A stretch of 24,543 nucleotides of DNA from positions 1 to 24,543 of IMG/VR virus record IMGVR_UViG_3300043137_000171. One strand, 5' to 3'. This document shows, piece by piece, positions 1 to 5,006 of the stretch. Positions within the stretch are counted from its first letter, which is position 1. Each line of letters begins with the position of its first letter. The notes beneath the pieces were generated by a model, which did not search any database, had not been told where the DNA came from, and worked only from the letters and a program-made list of their open reading frames with translations. Source of the DNA: a virus. The translations under genes and the position numbers were made by a program.

Positions 1-914
1 CGTCCTGCCAGTACTGCATTTACTTGTTCCAACTTGGACTTGATACTTGCAATGGTCTGTGGAATGTAGCTCAAGCCTTCACGGCTTGCTTGAAAGTCCA
101 GTTCGCCGATGCCAAAGTGCATTTCCAAACCGCAGGACAACAAACGAGCAAGCTCACCCAAGTTATCAGCATGATTAGGTACATCGATTGGATATGCAAT
201 ATTGCCCATCACTGCAACACTATTGCGGCGGCTATCAGTTGAATGTACACCGGGAATAATATCGCGGTCAATATACTCGACATCTTTGAATACAAATTCA
301 CTAGAACCCGACACCACAGGGCGGAGTGCAAAGTATGTATAAACGACCACTGCTTCCTGACGAAACTTTTCAAAGTCATAACGATCGTTGACAGAGAACT
401 TGACTTCAACGCCAGCAGGCTCGGTGGTGTCTTCGGACATCATCAATGCAATGCTTGGTACTCCGCTTCCATTAATGAAGGCAGAGTAAATGCCTTTGAC
501 ACCGTCGCGTATTGCAGTGACAGTAAAATTGTCAGTGTAGCTGAATGGACTCTTAGAACCCAAACCTAACGCACCGATAAACTCGTTGCTGTTGGTCTTT
601 GTAGATTCAAAATAGGTAGTGTAAATTTGGGTAACTTGGTCATGTGAGAGACCTGTACCGTAATCACGAATGGCGAACCATGGTTCCAAACTGTTTGGAA
701 GATGTACGTCAAATGGGGTATCTTTTTTGCCAGATGCGGCATGCGAGTCAACTGCGTTACATGACAGTTCTCGAATCACTGCTCGGATCTTGTTAGCATA
801 CAAACCTGATGACAGAATGTTAAATGCTTTGGCACTGTTGCGAATACGGAATTCGCCAATTTCGCCTACGTTAGACAAAACTGCTTCGTTGACTGGAGTA
901 TCGTTTAAAATCAT
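1..914 (-). CDS. rIIA: RIIA-like GHKL ATPase, C-terminus beyond window edge
   Basis: Reading leftward from the ATG at 914, the frame stays open to base 1, giving 304 codons of an N-terminal part. The GHKL (Hsp90/histidine kinase/MutL) ATP-binding motifs are in order: an N-box with E49 and N53 (IRELSCNAVDSHA), the G1 box around residues 82-89 (IRDYGTGL), and a G2-type glycine loop at 114-119 (GALGLG). This is the layout of T4 RIIA, a membrane-associated protein involved in lysis inhibition and exclusion of superinfecting or resident phage; its biochemical role is poorly defined. AAGGAT lies about 7 nt upstream of the ATG. The gene follows a 57-aa ORF (9-nt gap) and is probably read from the sigma70-type promoter at 1129-1157. 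Family assignment is firm; the C-terminal half cannot be seen. Confidence 0.88.
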   Translation of the reverse strand, partial: MILNDTPVNEAVLSNVGEIGEFRIRNSAKAFNILSSGLYANKIRAVIRELSCNAVDSHAASGKKDTPFDVHLPNSLEPWFAIRDYGTGLSHDQVTQIYTTYFESTKTNSNEFIGALGLGSKSPFSYTDNFTVTAIRDGVKGIYSAFINGSGVPSIALMMSEDTTEPAGVEVKFSVNDRYDFEKFRQEAVVVYTYFALRPVVSGSSEFVFKDVEYIDRDIIPGVHSTDSRRNSVAVMGNIAYPIDVPNHADNLGELARLLSCGLEMHFGIGELDFQASREGLSYIPQTIASIKSKLEQVNAVLAG

Positions 915-923
915 TACTAATCC

Positions 924-1097
924 TTAATATGTTTCTTTAACGATATCGAATTCTGTTAGTGGATACTGTGTTTTAAATGCTTCGCTCTTGACATATTCAT
1001 TATATGCTTTGGCTTCAAAAAACATCTTTTTAAATACACTTTTGTGACTACCTTTGGGCAGTACAGTAAGGTAAATTGATTTTGCTTTACCGGCCAT
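924..1097 (-). CDS. Hypothetical 57-aa basic phage protein
   Basis: A 57-residue protein starting MAGKAKSIYLTVLPKGSHKS. I chose the ATG at 1097 because AAGGATC sits 6-8 nt upstream; a longer in-frame start at 1157 would lie inside the promoter. The sequence is lysine-rich in its first two thirds and more acidic at the end. No recognised domain, signal peptide or membrane segment is visible. It is the first gene after the 1129-1157 promoter and directly precedes rIIA, so it is likely an early gene co-transcribed with it. Function unknown. Confidence 0.72.
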   Translation of the reverse strand: MAGKAKSIYLTVLPKGSHKSVFKKMFFEAKAYNEYVKSEAFKTQYPLTEFDIVKETY

Positions 1098-1128
1098 AAT
1101 ATGATCCTTCTGTGTTGCGTATGTATGT

Positions 1129-1157
1129 ATTATAGCCGGTTTAGATCCAAAAGTCAA
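1129..1157 (-). promoter_or_regulatory. Sigma70-type promoter for the 57-aa gene and rIIA
   Basis: On the minus strand TTGACT (1157-1152) and TATAAT (1134-1129) are separated by exactly 17 bp, one mismatch from the sigma70 consensus. Predicted transcription start is near 1122, giving a leader of about 25 nt with a Shine-Dalgarno sequence. Likely read by unmodified host RNA polymerase early in infection. Confidence 0.85.
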
Positions 1158-1172
1158 CCGTTTTGCGTCAAA

Positions 1173-1195
1173 AAGTTGTTGTATTTTTACAACAA
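1173..1195 (-). terminator. AT-rich hairpin after the phosphoesterase gene
   Basis: Immediately after the phosphoesterase stop codon (1198-1196), the minus strand carries an 8-bp perfect inverted repeat, TTGTTGTA-AAAA-TACAACAA, followed by C and a run of five T. This fits a weak rho-independent terminator separating the ligase operon from the rIIA promoter. The core resembles sequences at 3500-3517 and 11727-11737 upstream of other operons, so it may instead be a binding site. Confidence 0.5.
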
Positions 1196-1729
1196 TTAGC
1201 GATCACGCACTGGAAACTTCATTGCTTTGGCAATAGCATCGTCAAGCAAGTGAGGCAAACAGTTGTTTGCATCCATTGCAACGTCAAAGATACGTCCAGG
1301 AATTCCTGTTTTGCGTCCGTGACAGTGGCCATGAAAATGCACTGCGCCATGGTGCATTCTATCCCATTCCCAAATTGGGAAATGGAACATGACTAAACGA
1401 TTGCCAGCATGTCCAATTTCAAGATAGTCGTGAACTTCAGCAAAACATTCGCGAAAGACTGGCTCGCGCAAAATCTTAGTATCGTGATTTCCTTTGACAA
1501 GGATCTTGGTGCCATTCAATCGATTGACCAATCGTGCAGCCTTGGCAGCATTGGAAAACGCAACGTCACCAAGGATGTAAACAATGTCGTCAACTGCAAT
1601 CAACGAGTTCCAATTTTTGATAATTGTCTCGTCCATTTCTTCTGTGTCAAAGAACGGCCGGCTTGCGGCGCAGAACTTTAAAATATTTGTGTGGCTGAAG
1701 TGAATATCAGCTGTGATCCATTTTTTCAT
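1196..1729 (-). CDS. Calcineurin-like metallophosphoesterase
   Basis: A 177-aa single-domain protein with the full metallophosphoesterase signature in order: D8-x-H10 (TADIHFSH), GD at 54-55 (ILGDVAF), GNHD at 80-83, a histidine at 116 (MFHFPIW) and GHxH at 134-137 (HGHCHG). These residues build the two-metal site of this superfamily, which hydrolyses phosphomonoesters or phosphodiesters. The length matches compact phage and bacterial members. The ATG at 1729 lies 1 nt after the preceding stop codon, so translation is probably coupled. It is the last gene of an operon that also holds an RNA ligase, so an end-processing role on RNA or nucleotides is conceivable, but the substrate cannot be read from sequence. 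Confidence 0.9.
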   Translation of the reverse strand: MKKWITADIHFSHTNILKFCAASRPFFDTEEMDETIIKNWNSLIAVDDIVYILGDVAFSNAAKAARLVNRLNGTKILVKGNHDTKILREPVFRECFAEVHDYLEIGHAGNRLVMFHFPIWEWDRMHHGAVHFHGHCHGRKTGIPGRIFDVAMDANNCLPHLLDDAIAKAMKFPVRDR

Positions 1730-1730
1730 A

Positions 1731-1937
1731 TTATCCCATCAAGTCTAAATTAATAGTTGACTTGCTCATTAAATTTTCAATTTCGTTGGCTGCTTCTTCT
1801 AGTAAGTCTGCAATACGGTCAGGTTTACCTTCTTCTACACTTTTGCGTCCCGAAATCTGTCGCCTAATCTCTGCCCGCTTGCGCAGGCGAAAGATTAGAC
1901 TTTGTTCAGCTACAGGTAGATGTGATTCATCTTTCAT
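1731..1937 (-). CDS. Conserved small phage protein (68 aa)
   Basis: A 68-residue charged protein, rich in Arg and Glu, largely helical by composition, with no signal or membrane segment. The middle (RLRKRAEIRRQISGRKSVEE then DRIADLLEEAANEIENL) resembles a small family common in tailed phages, where it usually carries no functional name. I chose the ATG at 1937 because it overlaps the preceding stop codon as ATGA; a TTG five codons earlier is the alternative. It sits in the middle of the ligase operon. Function unknown. Confidence 0.8.
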   Translation of the reverse strand: MKDESHLPVAEQSLIFRLRKRAEIRRQISGRKSVEEGKPDRIADLLEEAANEIENLMSKSTINLDLMG

Positions 1938-2128
1938 TTTGACCTCACGCAACGATAACGGTCATGCTTCAGTCCTAGCTGACGGGCAGCTTCCTCACAC
2001 TTGGCCTGTCCAGTACCTGCACTGAAGTCATGAAACTCACCAATAGGTCGCCATTCGTATGCTTTTGCTTGTGCATGCCTGTCACCGGCCATTGCTACTA
2101 CTGTCCAAATCATCAAAATGTAAGTCAT
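1934..2128 (-). CDS. Small exported or membrane-anchored protein (64 aa)
   Basis: A 64-residue protein. The first ~15 residues are hydrophobic (MTYILMIWTVVAMAGD), like a short signal peptide or anchor, followed by a hydrophilic domain with two cysteines (C43 and C60) that could form a disulfide in the periplasm. The ATG at 2128 overlaps the RNA ligase stop as ATGA, and its own stop overlaps the next start the same way, so it is a genuine operon member. No positively charged N-terminal region is present, so export is an inference. Function unknown. Confidence 0.72.
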   Translation of the reverse strand: MTYILMIWTVVAMAGDRHAQAKAYEWRPIGEFHDFSAGTGQAKCEEAARQLGLKHDRYRCVRSK

Positions 2129-3033
2129 ACAGTCTCCATATAGTTACGCACCCATGCCAGTCGAGCTTGCTCGTCCAAGGCAGTGTATTCTGCAATGTTA
2201 GCACGAATAGCGTCAACCAGTGGATAGTACTCTTCGTCTAGGTTTTGCTTGATGTCCCGGTTCAGGTCAACCAGCTTGTCTGTACGAGGGTTACGTGCTA
2301 CCCACTTTGAAGTCAAGTAGTAAGGACTCTTGATCTTTGCTCCTACGCCTTCTTCGTCATAGAACACAAAGCCTTCGTGCTTGACTGTCTTGACCAAGTT
2401 CTTTAGCGCCATAACAGTCAAGTGCTGGCATTCAGGAACAAAGCACTTGAACGTTTCGCCCAGTTGCTCTAATACAGCAGGTTCATGACCCACTTCTGAC
2501 CGCCAAGTGTTTTCACGATAACCCAAGATATACATACCTGGCTTTTCAGGTACAATATGTGGGTCATCAGGATGTACACATTCAAACATAAATGTCATTC
2601 CGTCCATGTCTGAGCGGTTAAATGCCAACTGCCAGTCTGCCCAAGATTGATGAATTAACATCATTTCTTTTGCCATTGCAACGTATGGGCTGTCGGTTGA
2701 CCCGGTAGTAGACACTAAGATGTCGCCATTGTACCAAGTCATTGCTACCATAAAACCGTTTACCTTACGGAAAGCAGTTACGATAGTATCAAGTTCGGAA
2801 AACACAGGTGCTTCCTTTTCGATACCATAGTTGTAGATCTTTGTGAATGGATAGCTCACTAGGTTAAAATCAGCATCCACAATACTTCCACGACATTCGG
2901 CAATGTACTCGTTCCATAGGTTGTCATAGAACACACGCTTCTTATATTTGAGTACGTAGATACCTTGCCCAGCTTCTTTCATGTTAACTAGGTTAGATGA
3001 TTCTACGTATTCTTTTAACTTGTCTTTAAACAT
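2125..3033 (-). CDS. RNA ligase (T4 Rnl1-like nucleotidyltransferase)
   Basis: A 302-aa ATP-dependent ligase of the covalent nucleotidyltransferase superfamily. Numbering from the ATG at 3033: an upstream RGSIVD element at 48-53, motif I K90-V-N-G93 with the lysine that would be adenylated, motif III around 148-151 (FMFE), motif IV around 219-223 (HEGFV) and motif V with lysines at 233 and 235 (KIKS). T4 Rnl1 seals RNA breaks, notably anticodon-loop cuts in tRNA made by host defence nucleases. The ATG at 3033 overlaps the previous gene by 8 bp; a TTG four codons upstream is an alternative. The Shine-Dalgarno sequence is weak, so coupling is likely. Residues support a ligase strongly; the RNA-over-DNA assignment rests on overall Rnl1-like appearance. 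Confidence 0.85.
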   Translation of the reverse strand: MFKDKLKEYVESSNLVNMKEAGQGIYVLKYKKRVFYDNLWNEYIAECRGSIVDADFNLVSYPFTKIYNYGIEKEAPVFSELDTIVTAFRKVNGFMVAMTWYNGDILVSTTGSTDSPYVAMAKEMMLIHQSWADWQLAFNRSDMDGMTFMFECVHPDDPHIVPEKPGMYILGYRENTWRSEVGHEPAVLEQLGETFKCFVPECQHLTVMALKNLVKTVKHEGFVFYDEEGVGAKIKSPYYLTSKWVARNPRTDKLVDLNRDIKQNLDEEYYPLVDAIRANIAEYTALDEQARLAWVRNYMETV

Positions 3034-3238
3034 TTTTCTTGCCAATTTTGTTTACAATTTCAGCCTTGCTTTGTAGCAGTTGGGCACGAAATCTACGATA
3101 TACTCGCAATGAAGCAATGCTTAGTGGATCTCGCTTGTCCTCTAGCTCTGCTATCTTAGCATCTAGTTCAGCTTCTTTTGCACGATGGCGTTCGACATCG
3201 GCTGCAAGGCCTCTTGCTTTTCTCCAAAAGTATGCCAT
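3026..3238 (-). CDS. Small charged coiled-coil protein (70 aa)
   Basis: A 70-residue protein, almost entirely alpha-helical in appearance, with a heptad-like stretch (DVERHRAKEAELDAKIAELE) at about 14-33 and a strongly basic C-terminus. The ATG at 3238 has an excellent AAGGAGA 5 nt upstream, which fixes the start; the same frame is open much further upstream but lacks a signal there. It lies between a 63-aa gene (10-nt gap) and the RNA ligase (8-bp overlap). Function unknown. Confidence 0.78.
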   Translation of the reverse strand: MAYFWRKARGLAADVERHRAKEAELDAKIAELEDKRDPLSIASLRVYRRFRAQLLQSKAEIVNKIGKKNV

Positions 3239-3248
3239 CGTGCTCTCC

Positions 3249-3440
3249 TTAAAAGTTATATTCGCGGACCCACTCGAATCGAGTTGATGCAGGTATCCAC
3301 TTGAACTGTTGCTTGCGGCGGTCTGACTGTTCGAAGTCAAAACACACCATAACCCAGTCTCGTTCATTGGAGAAGCCAACAGTGTGTGCCACCCGCATAA
3401 CCTGGACCATACGTCCATCTATTTTTGCGACTATCATCAT
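3249..3440 (-). CDS. Hypothetical 63-aa phage protein
   Basis: A 63-residue protein beginning MMIVAKIDGRMVQVMRVAHT, with a beta-rich pattern and many aromatic residues toward the C-terminus (FKWIP, FEWVREYNF). AGGAGG stands 5 nt before the ATG at 3440, one of the best ribosome-binding sites here. It is the first gene downstream of the consensus promoter at 3462-3490, so it is predicted to be early and strongly expressed, as many host-takeover proteins are. No family recognised. Confidence 0.75.
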   Translation of the reverse strand: MMIVAKIDGRMVQVMRVAHTVGFSNERDWVMVCFDFEQSDRRKQQFKWIPASTRFEWVREYNF

Positions 3441-3461
3441 AATGCCCTCCTACCAGCAAGT

Positions 3462-3490
3462 ATTATAACAATAATAGGACCGTGTGTCAA
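3462..3490 (-). promoter_or_regulatory. Consensus sigma70 promoter of the ligase operon
   Basis: Minus-strand TTGACA (3490-3485), a 17-bp spacer and TATAAT (3467-3462): a perfect match to the sigma70 consensus at both hexamers. Predicted start near 3455, leaving a 15-nt leader containing AGGAGG before the ATG at 3440. It lies just beyond the tmRNA terminator and so starts a separate transcription unit. Confidence 0.9.
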
Positions 3491-3535
3491 CCAATTTTAT
3501 GTTGTATTTTAGCAACAAACAGGTAGAAATTGACT

Positions 3536-3564
3536 ATAAAATGAAAGCACCCGAAGGTGCTTTC
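3536..3564 (-). terminator. Rho-independent terminator of the tmRNA gene
   Basis: A 9-bp perfect stem GAAAGCACC/GGTGCTTTC closed by a TTCG tetraloop (exceptionally stable UUCG type in RNA), followed on the minus strand by ATTTTAT. It closes the tmRNA transcription unit about 40 nt past the tag stop codon. Confidence 0.88.
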
Positions 3565-3605
3565 TTGAGTTTCTGTTACGAGGTATGTCTTACCCTAAGC
3601 TGAGT

Positions 3606-3638
3606 TTAGGCAGCTAATGCGAACTGTGAGTCGTTTGC
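3606..3638 (-). other. tmRNA proteolysis-tag reading frame
   Basis: Ten codons plus TAA encode ANDSQFALAA, with GCA (3638-3636) as resume codon, as in E. coli tmRNA (ANDENYALAA). The first three tag residues and the hydrophobic LAA end are conserved; terminal LAA is what ClpX recognises in the known tags. A-rich sequence precedes the resume codon, as usual. Confidence 0.93.
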
Positions 3639-3747
3639 GTTTACTTTGTTTTGCTTCTGCGACCAGGTTACCCCAATCCTAACGGCTTCTACATTGCCGA
3701 GCGATAGATAACATACTTAATACCCAATCGATAACCAGTTCAGGCCC

Positions 3748-3822
3748 ATCATAGATACATTGTTGGACGGTCTCTAGGACAGCATTCATCCTTACGGACT
3801 ATATTATTCCCCAATGTATCTA
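3748..3822 (-). other. Intervening segment removed from the pre-tmRNA
   Basis: The 75 nt between the encoded CCA and the coding-piece 5' end. A perfect 12-bp inverted repeat (ATAGATACATTG 3823-3812, CAATGTATCTAT 3762-3751) stacks on the acceptor stem: A3826-U3748 and C3824-G3750 can also pair, with one C-A mismatch, giving a nearly continuous helix. RNase P and 3' exonucleases of the host would be expected to remove it. Confidence 0.85.
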
Positions 3823-3891
3823 TGGTGGACCTGCCCGGATTTGAACCGGGTTCTTGAATATTTTTCAGTTCCTACTTTACGCTGTTCAAGT

Positions 3892-3924
3892 ATTTATTAT
3901 ATACTTGTTTTTCCTGCTTGTCAA
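3892..3924 (-). promoter_or_regulatory. tmRNA promoter, sigma70 with overlapping late-type element
   Basis: Minus-strand TTGACA (3924-3919), 17-bp spacer and TATAAT (3901-3896): a perfect sigma70 match. The -35 box overlaps the smpB stop codon. The -10 box overlaps AATAAATA (3899-3892), 7 of 8 bases of the T4 late promoter TATAAATA. Either would start the RNA near 3889, just before the acceptor piece. Confidence 0.85.
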
Positions 3925-4346
3925 GCTAATTTTTGACTTTTTACAATCCTGCGTGTTTCATTTTCAATATCACGCTTCTTGTCAACTTCCCGCTTGTCGT
4001 ATTCTTTCTTACCACGAGCAAGGCCAATCAATAACTTGAACTTGCCCTTCTTGTGATACATTTTCAGCGGAACCAGTGTTAAACCTTTTTCCTGCGTTTT
4101 GCCAATCAGCCGATTGATTTCTTTACGATGCAGCAATAGCTTTCGTGTACGCTGTTGCTCATTGTCTGATGAGCCGACACTGGCACCAACAAGGAACACA
4201 TCGCTGTTGAATACTTTACAATGTGAGCCTACAATAGAGCAAGTCTTGTTGGCAATGGCCTTGACTTCCCACGATTCCAGCACGATGCCACACTCGTAGT
4301 CTTCCAGGATTTCATAATCGTAACGGGCTTTTTTATTTTCGAACAT
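3921..4346 (-). CDS. smpB: SsrA-binding protein SmpB
   Basis: A 141-aa SmpB, the protein partner that delivers alanyl-tmRNA to stalled ribosomes. Conserved blocks are clear: NKKARYDYEI at 4-13, GIVLESWEVKAI at 20-31, FLVGAS at 51-56, RTRKLLLHRKEI at 66-77, GLTLVPLKMY at 88-97, and LIGLARGKKEYDKRE at 106-120. The last block leads into the charged C-terminal tail that enters the mRNA channel in known structures. The protein lacks the ~16-residue N-terminal extension of E. coli SmpB; otherwise the length is normal. The ATG at 4346 is only 5 nt past a -10 box, so the mRNA is probably leaderless. The gene stands directly upstream of the permuted tmRNA, making a complete trans-translation module. 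Nothing looks degraded. Confidence 0.96.
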   Translation of the reverse strand: MFENKKARYDYEILEDYECGIVLESWEVKAIANKTCSIVGSHCKVFNSDVFLVGASVGSSDNEQQRTRKLLLHRKEINRLIGKTQEKGLTLVPLKMYHKKGKFKLLIGLARGKKEYDKREVDKKRDIENETRRIVKSQKLA

Positions 4347-4351
4347 GCGTT

Positions 4352-4380
4352 ATTGTACATTACCTGGCAACAATTGTCAA
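4352..4380 (-). promoter_or_regulatory. Sigma70-type promoter of smpB
   Basis: Minus-strand TTGACA (4380-4375), 17-bp spacer and TACAAT (4357-4352). Only 5 nt separate the -10 box from the smpB ATG, so transcription should begin at or beside the start codon. Confidence 0.8.
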
Positions 4381-4393
4381 TGATGTATCTTGA

Positions 4394-5005
4394 CTATTTG
4401 TTCTTGCACCAAAATCCAAGTCTATCGCCAGCAGGACTACTGTACCAAGTAGTGCCCAGCGGCTGCGGCATTGGATTGTCTTGCCAGACTGGGTATATAA
4501 CTTCGCTGTCGTGATTGCAAAAGTCATCATTCCATCGCAAATGTACTTCAATGATTTTACCATCTATGCATTCTATATTGATCCAAGGTGTCAGACGCCA
4601 TAGTTCTCCCAGCATCTCGGGGAACTTGTACTGGTCGTCAATTTTCTGCCATTTTGAAAATCTATCTAATCTGTCAGGATCATCTCTGAATCCCTCAACT
4701 GCCAAGTGTTGAATGCCGTAGTGAAAATCTACACTGGTATGACGGCCTTCAAAGCATTCAGACCAGAAGTATCCGTCTGGTACTAGGTCAGTATCATCTG
4801 GTGTTAACCACTGCTTGCTGGCGCCTCGACTCATCATGCGTATATTTGTTATGGGGCGAACAATGTACTGTGCTGGTTTAGGCACAGGTATACCTGCTGG
4901 GCCAGCTAAAAAGCCTTGTTTACGAGCCACTATGAGTTTATCGTAAATCCAAAGATATTCATGCGGACATTGTCTCCAGACATCAGCATCATTGATAAAA
5001 GTCAT
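4394..5005 (-). CDS. Conserved phage protein, possibly ATP-grasp-like
   Basis: A 203-aa protein starting MTFINDADVW. The ATG at 5005 follows the preceding stop after 1 nt; an in-frame ATG at 5041 would overlap that gene by 35 bp. It resembles a protein seen in marine T4-like phages without assigned function. Several stretches recall an ATP-grasp fold: YIVRPI at 47-52, GYFWSECFEGRHTSVDF at 78-94 and a strand pair INIECIDGKIIEVHLRWNDD at 142-161, like the terminal Glu-x-Asn/Arg metal-binding strands of that fold. This is inference from pattern only. It is the last gene of the tail-tip block. Confidence 0.8.
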   Translation of the reverse strand: MTFINDADVWRQCPHEYLWIYDKLIVARKQGFLAGPAGIPVPKPAQYIVRPITNIRMMSRGASKQWLTPDDTDLVPDGYFWSECFEGRHTSVDFHYGIQHLAVEGFRDDPDRLDRFSKWQKIDDQYKFPEMLGELWRLTPWINIECIDGKIIEVHLRWNDDFCNHDSEVIYPVWQDNPMPQPLGTTWYSSPAGDRLGFWCKNK

Positions 5006-5006
5006 G

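Larger units (their letters stand above)
3565..3889 (-). ncRNA. ssrA: Circularly permuted (two-piece) tmRNA
   Basis: The order along the minus strand is 3'-half first, then 5'-half, as in two-piece tmRNAs of alphaproteobacteria and some cyano- and betaproteobacteria. Acceptor piece: about 3889-3823, with a T-arm (stem CCCGG 3850-3846 / CCGGG 3838-3834, loop TTCAAAT), 3' acceptor strand CAGGTCC (3833-3827), discriminator A3826 and encoded CCA (3825-3823). Intervening segment: 3822-3748. Coding piece: from GGGCCTG (3747-3741), pairing over 7 bp with the acceptor strand; its third pair, G3745-U3829, is the G3-U70 alanine identity element. A D-arm-like region, a CGGC/GCCG pseudoknot stem (within 3699-3682) and the tag frame (3638-3606) follow. 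The tag stop lies in a CCTAA/TTAGG stem. tmRNA with SmpB frees stalled ribosomes and tags their products for proteolysis. The 5' end and the coding-piece 3' end are estimates. Confidence 0.95.

Noticed and set aside
243-569. Plus-strand open frame of 108 codons
   Set aside because: It is a shadow of rIIA, which has clear GHKL motifs on the other strand; no ribosome-binding site or recognisable protein.
1095-1157. Longer start for the 57-aa gene at 1157
   Set aside because: It would place the start inside the -35 box of the 1129-1157 promoter; the ATG at 1097 has a good ribosome-binding site.
3821-3850. A tRNA gene suggested by the T-arm and CCA end
   Set aside because: No D-arm or anticodon arm precedes it within tRNA distance. 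The matching acceptor strand lies downstream at 3747-3741, which is the permuted tmRNA arrangement.
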